Positions 33,447 through 42,014 of a stretch of 64,000 nt of DNA are shown in pieces. Source of the DNA: JBHYDC01 sp051861205 (lineage in GTDB: Bacteria > Pseudomonadota > Alphaproteobacteria > Rhizobiales > Pleomorphomonadaceae); the NCBI GenBank assembly GCA_051861205.1, contig JBHYDC010000004.1, forward strand, positions 62,001-126,000. The letters are read 5' to 3'. A program made the position numbers and the translations under genes. Numbering within the stretch: position 1 is the stretch's first letter; the number at the start of each line of letters is the position of its first letter. Below the pieces are notes generated by a model, which was not told where the DNA came from, did no database searches, and worked only from the letters and a program-made list of their open reading frames with translations.

Positions 33447-33644
33447 ATGGATAACGTGTATGCGCTGCTTGACGGCGACATCGTTGTGAACCGCGTGATC
33501 TGGGACGGGGGGCCGGGCTGGTCGCCGCCGGAAGAACTGACGGCTCTGCCATGCCCGGACCAGGTGGGCATCGGGTGGCGACGGCAGGGCGAGGAGTGGC
33601 TTATGCCGGAGCCTTCGAGCACCCAAGCGCAGCCGGCAGCGTGA
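33447..33644 (+). CDS. Small hypothetical protein at the end of the GTA cluster
   Basis: A 65-residue protein, MDNVYALLDGDIVVNRVIWD then GGPGWSPPEELTALPCPDQ, which looks like short tail-fibre companion proteins that begin with a beta-hairpin and a W-D-G motif. GGGGGTG lies upstream of the ATG. It starts five bases after the DUF2793 stop and in the same direction, so it is probably the last gene of the GTA operon. Role unknown. Confidence 0.65.
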   Translation: MDNVYALLDGDIVVNRVIWDGGPGWSPPEELTALPCPDQVGIGWRRQGEEWLMPEPSSTQAQPAA

Positions 33645-33691
33645 CGGGCGCATTCATGGACGGTTCAGGCGCGGCGCCGTATGGTCCGGCG

Positions 33692-33985
33692 ATGATGAGG
33701 TATGAACATTTGTGGTCTCCGCTGATTGCAGTTTTGCTGGTTTCCGCCCTGTGCGTGCCGGCGGCTGAGGCCGCATGCCTGTCAGCCGGGGAGGCCCGGC
33801 AAGCGGTTGCGGCGGGGGAGGCGCTGCGCCTTGGCGCCGTCGCGCGCAGCGTGGGGGGTGATATCCTCGACGCGCAACTCTGCGAGCGCGGTGGCCAACT
33901 CGTCTATCGCCTGTCCGTCATGGTCGATGGCGGCCGGGTGACGACGGTGATCGTGGACGCCCGGTCCGGGCAAGTCATGAACTAG
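33692..33985 (+). CDS. Exported PepSY-domain protein (FeuN-like position)
   Basis: Small periplasmic protein of about 97 residues. A signal peptide (MMRYEHLWSPLIAVLLVSAL ending near VPAAEAA) is followed by one PepSY domain: LSAGEARQAVAAGEALRLGA, LCERGGQLVYRLSVMVDGGR and TTVIVDARSGQVM. ATG 33695 is an equal start. It lies 12 bases before the FeuP-like response regulator. In Sinorhizobium meliloti a small periplasmic protein, FeuN, encoded just before feuP restrains the FeuQ kinase; this gene has the same position, size class and location, so it may be its counterpart. That link is inference. Confidence 0.8.
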   Translation: MMRYEHLWSPLIAVLLVSALCVPAAEAACLSAGEARQAVAAGEALRLGAVARSVGGDILDAQLCERGGQLVYRLSVMVDGGRVTTVIVDARSGQVMN

Positions 33986-33997
33986 GGATGCCCGCTC

Positions 33998-34666
33998 ATG
34001 CGCGTGCTGATCGTCGAGGACGATCCTGATTTGAACCGGCAGTTGGTGACGGCGTGCAAGGACGCCGGCTATGTCGTCGACAGCGCGGTGGACGGCGATG
34101 AAGGTCATTTTCTCGGCAACACCGAACCGTATGACGCGGTGATTCTGGATATCGGTCTGCCGAAGATGGATGGGCTTAGCGTGCTGGAGGCCTGGCGCCG
34201 GGCGGATCGGCGGATGCCGGTGCTGCTGCTGACGGCGCGCGATCGCTGGAGCGACAAGGTTTCAGGCATCGACGCGGGTGCGGACGATTATGTGGCCAAG
34301 CCCTTCCATATGGAGGAGGTGCTGGCGCGGCTGCGGGCGCTGATGCGGCGGGCGGCAGGGCATGCGTCGAACGAGATCGAGATTAGATCCGTGCGCCTGG
34401 ACGGGAAGGCGGGCCGGGTGACGGTGGCCGGTAATCCGGTCAAGCTGACGTCGCATGAGTTCCGGCTGTTGCAGTATCTGATGCTGCACACCGACAAGGT
34501 GGTGTCACGGACGGAACTGGTGGAGCATCTCTACGATCAGGATTTCGACCGGGATTCGAACACGATCGAGGTGTTCGTGGGCCGTCTGCGCAAGAAACTG
34601 GGCGTCGAGCTGATCGAAACCGTGCGGGGGCTTGGCTACCGAATCATCGCGCATCCGGAGGCCTGA
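33998..34666 (+). CDS. feuP: FeuP-like OmpR-family response regulator
   Basis: Response regulator of 222 residues. Receiver domain: MRVLIVEDDPDLNRQLVTAC with phospho-acceptor Asp in DAVILDIGLPKMDG and Lys in DDYVAKPFHMEEVLARLRAL. The winged-helix DNA-binding domain has LTSHEFRLLQYLMLHTDKVV and NTIEVFVGRLRKKLGVELIE. Paired with the kinase eight bases downstream. Size, pairing and rhizobial context suggest FeuP of the FeuPQ system, which in S. meliloti controls genes for cyclic glucan export and low-osmolarity adaptation. PhoP is the alternative name in other groups. Confidence 0.85.
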   Translation: MRVLIVEDDPDLNRQLVTACKDAGYVVDSAVDGDEGHFLGNTEPYDAVILDIGLPKMDGLSVLEAWRRADRRMPVLLLTARDRWSDKVSGIDAGADDYVAKPFHMEEVLARLRALMRRAAGHASNEIEIRSVRLDGKAGRVTVAGNPVKLTSHEFRLLQYLMLHTDKVVSRTELVEHLYDQDFDRDSNTIEVFVGRLRKKLGVELIETVRGLGYRIIAHPEA

Positions 34667-34673
34667 GGCTGCC

Positions 34674-36053
34674 ATGGTGCGAGCGAAATTCCCGGTTCGG
34701 ATGCCAAGCGGCCGGTCGCTCGCGGTTCGGCTGGTGATCACGGCCGCGATCTGGAGCGCGATCGCGCTGGCGATCGCGGGCGTGGTGCTGACCGAGCTTT
34801 ATCGCTCCAGCCTGATCCGCAGCTTCGATGCCAGGATCGGGGTTTATCAAAAGACATTGGTTGGAGCAGTGGCGGGCACGCCGGCGGATCAGGTTCCGGA
34901 GCCGGGAAGCCTGGGCGAGCCCCGGTTTCTGCTGCCGCTGACCGGCTGGTACTGGATGGTGCTGGACGCGGCATCGGGATCGGTGGTGACGGCAAGCCGG
35001 TCGCTGTTCGGCGAGGTGCTGGATCTGCCGGTGCCGCCGGAGGATGGCACCGTCGCGGCGTCGTATATCAAGGGGCCGGCCGACAAGCAGCTTCGCTTGG
35101 TGGTGCAGCGGGTTCAACTGACCGGAGACCGCCGTTATGTGATCGCCGTCACGGGCAATCCGGATGAGTTGAACGCCGAGATTTCCGGATTTCGGCTGCG
35201 CGTGTTCATGACGCTGGCGGTGTTTGCCGGCGGGTTGCTGCTGGCGACCGTGTTGCAGGTGCGGTTTGGATTGAAACCGCTGGAAGAGATGCGCGCCTCG
35301 CTGGCGGCGATCCGGGAGGGCCGCGCGACTCGGCTGGAGGCTGAGCTTCCCGACGAAATCGCACCGCTTGGCGCAGAACTGAACGCTTTGATCGAGACCA
35401 ACGTGGCGATCGTGGAGCGGGCGCGGGCGCATGTCGGCAATTTGGCGCATGCGCTGAAGACGCCGCTGAGCGTGATGCTGAACGAAGCGCGGCAGGAGGA
35501 TGGACCGCTGGCAGCCAAGGTGGTGGAGCAGGTGGGCCTGATGCGGGCGCAGGTGGACTGGTATCTTGATCGCGCACGGATGGCGGCGGAGCGGCGTGTG
35601 GTGGCTTCGACGGCCGACGTGATGCGCTCGGTGGAAAGCTTGGAGCGACTGCTCAGACGGTCTTATCTCGACCGCGATCTCGATATCGAAGTGGCGGGCG
35701 ACCCCGATTTGAAGGCGCGGATCGATCGCCGAGACCTGGATGAGCTTGTTGGCAATCTCATGGATAACGCCGCCAAATTCGGGCGTGGGCGAATCAGGGT
35801 TGTGGTGGCACGCGAAGATCCGGCTGATCGGCCGATGGTTACGATAACCGTGGACGATGACGGGCCCGGACTGCCGGAAGACAAGTATGCCGACGTGATC
35901 GGGCGGGGCAGACGGTTGGATGAAACGATACCGGGAAGCGGCCTTGGCCTTTCTATCGTGGACGAGGTGATTGAGGCCTACGCCGGACGGCTGATTCTGG
36001 CTGGCTCCGACCTTGGCGGGCTTTCTGTCACGGTTCAGCTTCCGCAGGGATAA
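34674..36053 (+). CDS. feuQ: FeuQ-like sensor histidine kinase
   Basis: Membrane sensor kinase of 459 residues. First membrane helix about residues 18-42 (RLVITAAIWSAIALAIAGVV), periplasmic region, second helix about 177-200 (FMTLAVFAGGLLLATVLQV), HAMP, then the phospho-acceptor His in NLAHALKTPLSVMLNEARQE and an ATP-binding domain with DLDELVGNLMDNAAKFGRGR, DDGPGLPEDKY and GSGLGLSIVDEVIEAYAG. ATG 34674 is preferred over the ORF start at 34632 because GGAGG precedes it and it clears the response regulator stop. A perfect terminator overlaps its stop codon. Confidence 0.87.
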   Translation: MVRAKFPVRMPSGRSLAVRLVITAAIWSAIALAIAGVVLTELYRSSLIRSFDARIGVYQKTLVGAVAGTPADQVPEPGSLGEPRFLLPLTGWYWMVLDAASGSVVTASRSLFGEVLDLPVPPEDGTVAASYIKGPADKQLRLVVQRVQLTGDRRYVIAVTGNPDELNAEISGFRLRVFMTLAVFAGGLLLATVLQVRFGLKPLEEMRASLAAIREGRATRLEAELPDEIAPLGAELNALIETNVAIVERARAHVGNLAHALKTPLSVMLNEARQEDGPLAAKVVEQVGLMRAQVDWYLDRARMAAERRVVASTADVMRSVESLERLLRRSYLDRDLDIEVAGDPDLKARIDRRDLDELVGNLMDNAAKFGRGRIRVVVAREDPADRPMVTITVDDDGPGLPEDKYADVIGRGRRLDETIPGSGLGLSIVDEVIEAYAGRLILAGSDLGGLSVTVQLPQG

Positions 36054-36083
36054 ATGGCCGAAATCCGCATTTCGGCCATTTTC
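36052..36083 (+). terminator. Hairpin terminator after the FeuQ-like gene
   Basis: Perfect 13-bp stem AAATGGCCGAAAT / ATTTCGGCCATTT with loop CCGC and a final TTTT. It begins within the TAA stop codon of the kinase gene. The A/T-rich ends on both sides should let it work in both directions. Confidence 0.85.
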
Positions 36084-36186
36084 ATCAGCCAGGAACTTTT
36101 GAGATCACTGGCTATTAACAATGTTCGAGGATCCTGAGGCAATAGGCCACGGCCACCGAAATGCCAGGACAAGGAGACGGGAAGTT

Positions 36187-36654
36187 ATGATCGTCAAGAA
36201 ATTCATGATCGCCGGCTTGGTCGGCACCATGCTCGCCGGCTGCGCTTCGGACCCGACGATGGGGCAGAAGTCGACACTCGGCGCCTTGGCGGGTGCGGTT
36301 GGTGGCGCTGCGATCGGTTCGGCCTTCGGCGCAGGCTCCGGCAAGGTAGCGGCAATCGCGGCCGGCGCTCTGATCGGTGGTTTCCTTGGAAACCAGATCG
36401 GCGCGCGCATGGACGAGCAGGATCGCCAGTACTACGCCGTGGCGCAGTATCAGGCTCTGGACACCGGCCGCCCCTCGCGCTGGTCGAATCCGGAGACCGG
36501 TCTTTACGGCGACGCGCAGGCGGGCCCCGCTTATGTGGTCAACAACCAGCAGTGCCGCGAATACACCAACACGATTTATGTCGACGGAAAGGCGCAGGTC
36601 GCGCGCGGTACGGCTTGCCGCAATCCGGATGGCACATGGCGCCCTGTTGGCTGA
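36187..36654 (+). CDS. Glycine-zipper 17-kDa surface antigen-like lipoprotein
   Basis: Outer-membrane lipoprotein of 155 residues. The signal sequence MIVKKFMIAGLVGTMLAGCA ends in a LAGC lipobox. It is followed by a glycine zipper (LGALAGAVGGAAIGSAFGAG and GALIGGFLGNQIG) and a beta-rich C-terminal surface-antigen domain (VVNNQQCREYTNTIYVDGKA with GTACRNPDGTWRPVG) as in the RT0821/Lpp0805 family. AAGGAG lies upstream of ATG 36187; the longer ORF from 36121 is not needed. A stand-alone transcription unit with its own strong terminator. Confidence 0.9.
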   Translation: MIVKKFMIAGLVGTMLAGCASDPTMGQKSTLGALAGAVGGAAIGSAFGAGSGKVAAIAAGALIGGFLGNQIGARMDEQDRQYYAVAQYQALDTGRPSRWSNPETGLYGDAQAGPAYVVNNQQCREYTNTIYVDGKAQVARGTACRNPDGTWRPVG

Positions 36655-36678
36655 AGGCTGCGCGGCGCGGGAATTCTG

Positions 36679-36709
36679 ACGGGGGCGTAAAGACGCCCCC
36701 GTTTTTGTT
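36679..36709 (+). terminator. Rho-independent terminator after the lipoprotein gene
   Basis: Ten-bp stem ACGGGGGCGT / ACGCCCCCGT with a four-base AAAG loop, followed by TTTTTGTTTTT. It lies 24 bases after the lipoprotein stop codon. Confidence 0.92.
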
Positions 36710-36806
36710 TTTACAAAGGCTTAAACTTCCATCTGAGAAAGTTGATCTATCGTAAACCAATTTTTCGCAACATGCCCCTCGAACAGATGGCCTGGGGGCG
36801 CAGCGC

Positions 36807-38174
36807 ATGGCTGAAGACGGCCTTATGCGAGAAAAGGTGCTGAATCATCTCAACGGGCTATCTCCTGCGGCCCGGAAGATCCTTCTTCGCCGCTTGGAAG
36901 CCGCGAACCGCGTGCATGGAAACGGCAGCGCACTGGATTCGCTGGTGGACGCGGCGCGCTTCTCCGTCACCGAGTTGGAAACGCCTGTAACCATTGACGT
37001 CAAGGCCATCATCTTCGAGCCGTTCGCGCCGTTCATCATTGAGGAACGGCTTGCGGTGAAGCAGCGGGGCTGGGTGTCGCGGCGATCGATCGACCAGATT
37101 TGGACCTATGTGACGACGTCGGCGATGCGGGAGGCGTTCGAGCCTTATTTGAACGGCACGCCTCTGGTTCGCGGGCCTGGTGAACGGCGAACGGTGACGG
37201 CCGCCAAGGCGCTTGGCGAAACCATGTGGCGCGAGCTTGCAAGGCTGGTCGTTGAATCGAACGACGACGGAAGCTCCGGCCAGCGGTTTCGCTCGCGGGT
37301 GGGCGGCGTTGATAGCTATGCCGATCTGGTCGACCTACTCGACCTAAGAAATCGCTGTGCGAGCGTGCAACGGTTGCTGGCACGCCTACCGGCGACGACG
37401 CATGTCGGTGAAGCCTCAGAGAGGATCCTATGCGAGCAGGTGGTCGCGCATGTGGCGGACCACCCGGATGAGGCGCCCTACATTGCCGCCGGTCTGGCGC
37501 TGAAGGTCACGTCTCCCTCAACGATGGTCAAGCTGGCGACGTTGATCGCCGAAACCGTGGATGTGGCGACGATCCGCCGGGGCATTGCCGGGCCGTTTAT
37601 GGACGTTACGCTGTCGCTGGCCGAATGCAGCATCGCGCGGTTCGCCGAGCTTTCCCAGACGGCCGATTCGACAGCGGCCATGGTGACCCAGATCCACAGT
37701 TTTCACGACGCGGCACGCGCGCTCGTCGGCTCGGTCAACCTCGACAACGATCCGGATTCGCGTGCGCGATTGTCGCAGTTGCGCAAGACCATTTCGCAAT
37801 TGATCGCCAACGAGTTGGACGGCGTGATGCTTGCCGTGCGACAGGGCTTGCGGATTGACGCTGACGAAAAACCGTCTGCAACGCAGTCTTTACATGCATT
37901 GCAGAAGGTCACGATATTGGCTGCGGCCATTCGATATCGCGAAAGTCTTGCGCTGAACGAACTGATCGGGCGACTTCATGTAGCGACCGGTCGAGCCATT
38001 GAGGTTTACGGCGGTCAATTGATTGATACGTTGCGAAAAGCGAAAGGCGATACGCTGAATGATTTGGCGGCTGTTTCGGAAATTCTTCTGTGCATGTCCG
38101 AGCAATTGCAAGGCGACGTCTATGCCCAACTGCTTCGCAAGCAGCGTGACCATGCCTTGAAACGGGCACCTTAA
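36807..38174 (+). CDS. Conserved-looking helical hypothetical protein
   Basis: Protein of 455 residues that I do not recognise. It has no signal peptide or membrane helix and appears almost wholly alpha-helical, with regular repeats such as MREKVLNHLNGLSPAARKIL, VDLLDLRNRCASVQRLLARL and KVTSPSTMVKLATLIAETVD. There are several long amphipathic helices near the C-terminus (LIDTLRKAKGDTLNDLAAVS). No catalytic motif stands out. Codon use is normal for the genome and the frame is open over 1.4 kb, so it is certainly a gene. It stands between the lipoprotein terminator and the cytochrome c maturation genes. Overall style is like DUF2336-type helical scaffold proteins, but no specific match is claimed. 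Confidence 0.8.
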   Translation: MAEDGLMREKVLNHLNGLSPAARKILLRRLEAANRVHGNGSALDSLVDAARFSVTELETPVTIDVKAIIFEPFAPFIIEERLAVKQRGWVSRRSIDQIWTYVTTSAMREAFEPYLNGTPLVRGPGERRTVTAAKALGETMWRELARLVVESNDDGSSGQRFRSRVGGVDSYADLVDLLDLRNRCASVQRLLARLPATTHVGEASERILCEQVVAHVADHPDEAPYIAAGLALKVTSPSTMVKLATLIAETVDVATIRRGIAGPFMDVTLSLAECSIARFAELSQTADSTAAMVTQIHSFHDAARALVGSVNLDNDPDSRARLSQLRKTISQLIANELDGVMLAVRQGLRIDADEKPSATQSLHALQKVTILAAAIRYRESLALNELIGRLHVATGRAIEVYGGQLIDTLRKAKGDTLNDLAAVSEILLCMSEQLQGDVYAQLLRKQRDHALKRAP

Positions 38175-38282
38175 GGGGGCTCCATGAGGCGCGGCAGCGG
38201 CTGCACGTTGAGAAACGTGCCAAGCTGGCTTATGTCGTGACCGGACGGTTTAATCCGCGCCCCTCGGAGATGTTTCGGGTTC

Positions 38283-39449
38283 ATGGTCCTCTGGATAATC
38301 TTCGCCTTCATGACCGCCGCCTCGACGCTGGCGGTACTTGTTCCGCTGGCGCGCCGCCGAAAGGCGGCTACGCCCGACGCGGCTTTCGATGCGGCGGTGT
38401 ACCGGGATCAACTCGACGAACTGGAGCGCGACCGGGAGCGCGGGCTGATCGCCGAGGGTGAGGCGGAAGCGGCCAGAACCGAGATCGCGCGGCGGCTGTT
38501 GCGGGCCGGAGCCTCGGCGGACGAGAGCGTGCCGGTGCGCCGCTCGCTGGCGCGGCCGATCGCGGTGGCGGCTATCGTGCTGGTGCCGGTGATTGCAATC
38601 TCGACCTATGCGATCACGGGATCGCCGGATCTGCCGGGCCAGCCGCTTTCCGCGCGGATGAACGAGCAGCCGGATGCAAATGGCCTGGACGAGATGGTGG
38701 CGCGGGTGGAGCGGCACCTTGCGGCCAATCCTGGTGACGCCGAGGGCTGGCGGGTGATTGCGCCCGTCTACATGCGGATCGGCCGGTTCCAGGATGCGGC
38801 CGAGGCCTATCGCAAGCTGATGGTGCTGGAGCCGCCGACGGCGGATCTGCGCGAGACCTATGGCGAAGCGCTGGTGGCCGCCAATGACGGGCTGGTTTCG
38901 GCGGACGCACAGGCCGCTTTCGATGCCGTAGTGGCGGCAGACCCTTCGCGGATCAAGTCGCGGTTCTACCGGGCAGAGGGGCTGTTGCAGGCCGGCCGGC
39001 AACAGGAAGCGCTGGCCGATTTCGACGAGATCATCAAGCGCTCGCCTGCCGATGCGCCGTGGATCCAGCCGGTGATGCAGGGCAGGGCACGGGCGCTTGC
39101 CGCGCTGAAGCTGCCGGCCGATACGCCGGCCCCGCCGATGCTGCCGCCGGAGGTTGCCGTGGCGGCGGCGCCGGGACCCAGCGCGGACGACGTGCAGGCC
39201 GCAGCGGGCATGAGCGAAGCGGACAGGTCTGCCATGATCGGCGGCATGGTGGAGCGTCTCGCCGGCAGGCTGGCCGAGGATCCGAATGATGCTGAGGGAT
39301 GGCAGCGGCTGATCCGGGCCTATGCCGTGCTTGGCCGCAACGATGACGCAAAGGCCGCTTACGAAAAGGCCAAGGCGACGTTTGCCGGCGATGCGGCTAA
39401 GCTCGAAGCAATAGAAACGGTTGCGCGCGACGTGGGTGTGGCGGGATGA
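38283..39449 (+). CDS. ccmI: Cytochrome c maturation protein CcmI (CycH)
   Basis: Apocytochrome c chaperone of system I cytochrome c maturation, 388 residues. An N-terminal membrane helix (MVLWIIFAFMTAASTLAVLV) is followed by a cytoplasmic leucine-zipper-like loop (FDAAVYRDQLDELERDRERG then LIAEGEAEAARTEIARRLL), a second helix about residues 95-112, and periplasmic TPR repeats (GWRVIAPVYMRIGRFQDAAE, and near the end GWQRLIRAYAVLGRNDDAKA). It hands apocytochromes to CcmF/H. First gene of a four-gene cluster called cycHJKL in rhizobia; overlaps ccmE by four bases. Confidence 0.94.
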   Translation: MVLWIIFAFMTAASTLAVLVPLARRRKAATPDAAFDAAVYRDQLDELERDRERGLIAEGEAEAARTEIARRLLRAGASADESVPVRRSLARPIAVAAIVLVPVIAISTYAITGSPDLPGQPLSARMNEQPDANGLDEMVARVERHLAANPGDAEGWRVIAPVYMRIGRFQDAAEAYRKLMVLEPPTADLRETYGEALVAANDGLVSADAQAAFDAVVAADPSRIKSRFYRAEGLLQAGRQQEALADFDEIIKRSPADAPWIQPVMQGRARALAALKLPADTPAPPMLPPEVAVAAAPGPSADDVQAAAGMSEADRSAMIGGMVERLAGRLAEDPNDAEGWQRLIRAYAVLGRNDDAKAAYEKAKATFAGDAAKLEAIETVARDVGVAG

Positions 39450-39940
39450 CGCGAAAGCAGCGGAGACTGACGCTTATCGGCGTGGCGGGAGCGGTGCTGG
39501 CTTCGGCGCTGGGGCTGACGCTGTTCGCGCTCAGCGGCCAGATCGCCCTGTTCAAGACGCCGACCGATCTGGTGCAGCAGACGATCGATCCGGGTCAACG
39601 ACTTCGGATCGGGGGGCTGGTGAAGGACGGATCGGTGGTGCGTGGAACCGGTGCGACGGTGTCGTTTGAGGTGACGGACACGGCGAACGACGTGGCGGTG
39701 GTTTACACGGGGCTGCTTCCCGATCTCTTCCGGGAGGGCCAGGGCGTGGTGACCGAAGGCGTGCTTGGCGAGGACGGCGTGTTTCGCGCCGATACGGTGC
39801 TGGCCAAGCACGACGAGAATTACATGCCGAAGGAAGTCGTCGATGCGCTGAAGGCGCAAGGTCGGTGGCAGGAGGGCACCCCGATGCCGGCCGCGGTTTC
39901 CGATCCGGCAAAACCGGCGGATGCGCCGCTGACGAATTGA
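39446..39940 (+). CDS. ccmE: Heme chaperone CcmE (CycJ)
   Basis: Periplasmic heme-carrying chaperone, 164 residues. A basic start and single membrane anchor (RRLTLIGVAGAVLASALGLT) precede an OB-fold domain (RLRIGGLVKDGSVVRGTGAT, VVYTGLLPDLFREGQGVVTE and GVLGEDGVFRADTVL). The heme-binding His lies in LAKHDENYMP. The C-terminal tail is flexible and Pro/Ala-rich. It accepts heme from CcmC/D (not in this window) and gives it to CcmF. Confidence 0.96.
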   Translation: MTRKQRRLTLIGVAGAVLASALGLTLFALSGQIALFKTPTDLVQQTIDPGQRLRIGGLVKDGSVVRGTGATVSFEVTDTANDVAVVYTGLLPDLFREGQGVVTEGVLGEDGVFRADTVLAKHDENYMPKEVVDALKAQGRWQEGTPMPAAVSDPAKPADAPLTN

Positions 39941-40021
39941 GACGGGCTTTGGAATTCGGGTTAGGTTTGCGAGCGCCGCCACGATGCGGCCGGGCTTACT
40001 CAGGCAGAGGATAGTCGAGCG

Positions 40022-42001
40022 ATGATCGCGGAAATCGGCCATTACGCCCTGGTGCTTGCGCTGGCCCTTGCGATCATTCAATCGATCGTGCCGGTGATCG
40101 GTGCGAGGGTGCGCGACGGTGCGTTGATGGCGGTGGGATCGCCGCTGGCGTTTGCGCAACTGCTGCTCGTGGGCGTGTCGTTTGCAGCGCTGACGCACGC
40201 CTATCTCGTGTCGGATTTCTCGATCCAGAATGTGTTCGAGAATTCGCACTCGATGAAGCCGCTGCTTTACAAATGGACTGGCGTTTGGGGCAATCACGAA
40301 GGCTCCATGCTGCTGTGGGCGCTGATCCTGGTGCTATTTGGGGCGGCGGTAGCGGCCTTCGGCGGGAACCTGCCGGCAACGCTGAAGGCCAATGTGCTGG
40401 GCATACAGGGCTGGATCACGGTGGCGTTCCTCGGGTTCATTCTGGCGACGTCCAACCCGTTCCTGCGGCTCGATCCGGCGCCGTTCGAGGGGCAGGATCT
40501 CAACCCCGTGCTGCAGGACATCGGCCTCGCGATTCATCCGCCGCTGCTCTATCTCGGCTATGTCGGCTTCTCGATTTCCTTCGCCTTCGCCATCGCGGCG
40601 CTGATCGAAGGGCGGATCGATGCGGCTTGGGCGCGCTGGGTGCGGCCGTGGACGCTGGCGGCTTGGTGTTTCCTGACGGCCGGCATCGCCATGGGGTCTT
40701 ACTGGGCCTATTACGAGCTGGGCTGGGGCGGCTGGTGGTTCTGGGACCCGGTGGAGAACGCCTCCTTCATGCCATGGCTGGCCGGCACGGCGCTGCTGCA
40801 TTCCGCGGTGGTGATGGAGAAGCGGAACGCGCTTAAGGTGTGGACCGTGCTTTTGGCCATCCTGACCTTTTCGCTGTCGCTGCTCGGCACGTTCCTTGTG
40901 CGATCGGGCGTTTTGACGTCGGTCCATGCCTTCGCGACGGACCCGTCGCGAGGGGTGTTCATTCTGGCGATCCTGTGCGTGTTCATCGGCGGCGGGCTGA
41001 CGCTATTCGCGTGGCGGGCCTCGACGCTGACGCAAGGGGGACTGTTTGCGCCGGTGAGCCGGGAAGGCGCGCTGGTGCTGAACAACATTCTGCTCACATC
41101 GGCCTGCGCGACGGTGCTGGTGGGCACGCTCTATCCGCTGGTGCTGGAAGCGACGACGGGCGGGAAAATCTCGGTCGGTGCGCCGTTCTTCAACCTGACC
41201 TTCGGGCCGCTGATGGTGCCGCTGTTGATGGCGGTGCCGTTCGGGCCGCTGCTCGCATGGAAACGCGGCGACATCGGCGGTGCGGCGCAGCGGCTTATGG
41301 CGACATTCGCACTGGCGATCCTGGTCACGCTGGCGACGCTTTGGTGGACAAAGGGCGGTCCGGTGCTGGCGGCGCTGATGATCGGGCTTGCGGTATGGCT
41401 GATCGTGGGGGCGTTCGCGGAATTGATCGGGCGGGCACGGTTCGCCGACGTGGGGCTATCCGTCGGGTTGCGGCGGCTGTTCGGGCTTCCGCGATCGGCG
41501 TTCGGCACGACCGTGGCACATGCCGGGCTCGGCGTGACGCTGCTCGGCATCGTGGCGGTGACGGCATTCCAGAGCGAGAATATTCTGGTTATGAAACCGG
41601 GTGAAACCGCGCGGATCGGCGCTTACGACGTGACATTCGACAGTGCGGAGCAGCGCCAGGGGCCGAACTATTCCGAACTTGTGGTGCATATGACGGCGCG
41701 CCAGGGCGGGGCCGAGGTGTTCAAACTCGACCCGGCCAAGCGGCTGTTCACGGCGCGGCAGATGCCGACGACGGAAGCCTCCATTAAAACACACGGCTTT
41801 TCGCAGCTTTACGTGACGCTGGGCGATGAGACGGCGGACGGCGGCATGGTGGTGCGGATGTGGGACAAGCCGCTGGTGACGCTGATCTGGCTGGGTTCGC
41901 TGGTGATGATGGCGGGCGGCGTGCTGTCGCTTTCGGATCGGCGGCTGCGGGTGGGTGCGCCCAAACCCGCGCGGACACCGCAAATGGTGGCGGCGGAATA
42001 G
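40022..42001 (+). CDS. ccmF: Heme lyase subunit CcmF (CycK)
   Basis: Integral membrane heme lyase subunit, 659 residues with many hydrophobic helices. The tryptophan-rich WWD heme-handling motif is present as GWGGWWFWDPVENASFMPWL, together with KWTGVWGNHEGSMLLWALIL and the C-terminal periplasmic domain (YDVTFDSAEQRQGPNYSELV). With CcmH it attaches heme to the CxxCH motif of apocytochromes on the periplasmic side. The 81 bases before it hold no gene. Length and motifs are normal. Confidence 0.96.
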   Translation: MIAEIGHYALVLALALAIIQSIVPVIGARVRDGALMAVGSPLAFAQLLLVGVSFAALTHAYLVSDFSIQNVFENSHSMKPLLYKWTGVWGNHEGSMLLWALILVLFGAAVAAFGGNLPATLKANVLGIQGWITVAFLGFILATSNPFLRLDPAPFEGQDLNPVLQDIGLAIHPPLLYLGYVGFSISFAFAIAALIEGRIDAAWARWVRPWTLAAWCFLTAGIAMGSYWAYYELGWGGWWFWDPVENASFMPWLAGTALLHSAVVMEKRNALKVWTVLLAILTFSLSLLGTFLVRSGVLTSVHAFATDPSRGVFILAILCVFIGGGLTLFAWRASTLTQGGLFAPVSREGALVLNNILLTSACATVLVGTLYPLVLEATTGGKISVGAPFFNLTFGPLMVPLLMAVPFGPLLAWKRGDIGGAAQRLMATFALAILVTLATLWWTKGGPVLAALMIGLAVWLIVGAFAELIGRARFADVGLSVGLRRLFGLPRSAFGTTVAHAGLGVTLLGIVAVTAFQSENILVMKPGETARIGAYDVTFDSAEQRQGPNYSELVVHMTARQGGAEVFKLDPAKRLFTARQMPTTEASIKTHGFSQLYVTLGDETADGGMVVRMWDKPLVTLIWLGSLVMMAGGVLSLSDRRLRVGAPKPARTPQMVAAE

Positions 42002-42014
42002 GGAGCAGAGAACC

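Noticed and set aside
14695..33644. Ordinary integrated prophage
   Set aside because: Gene content and order match a gene transfer agent; no integrase, attachment sites, repressor, replication or lysis genes seen.
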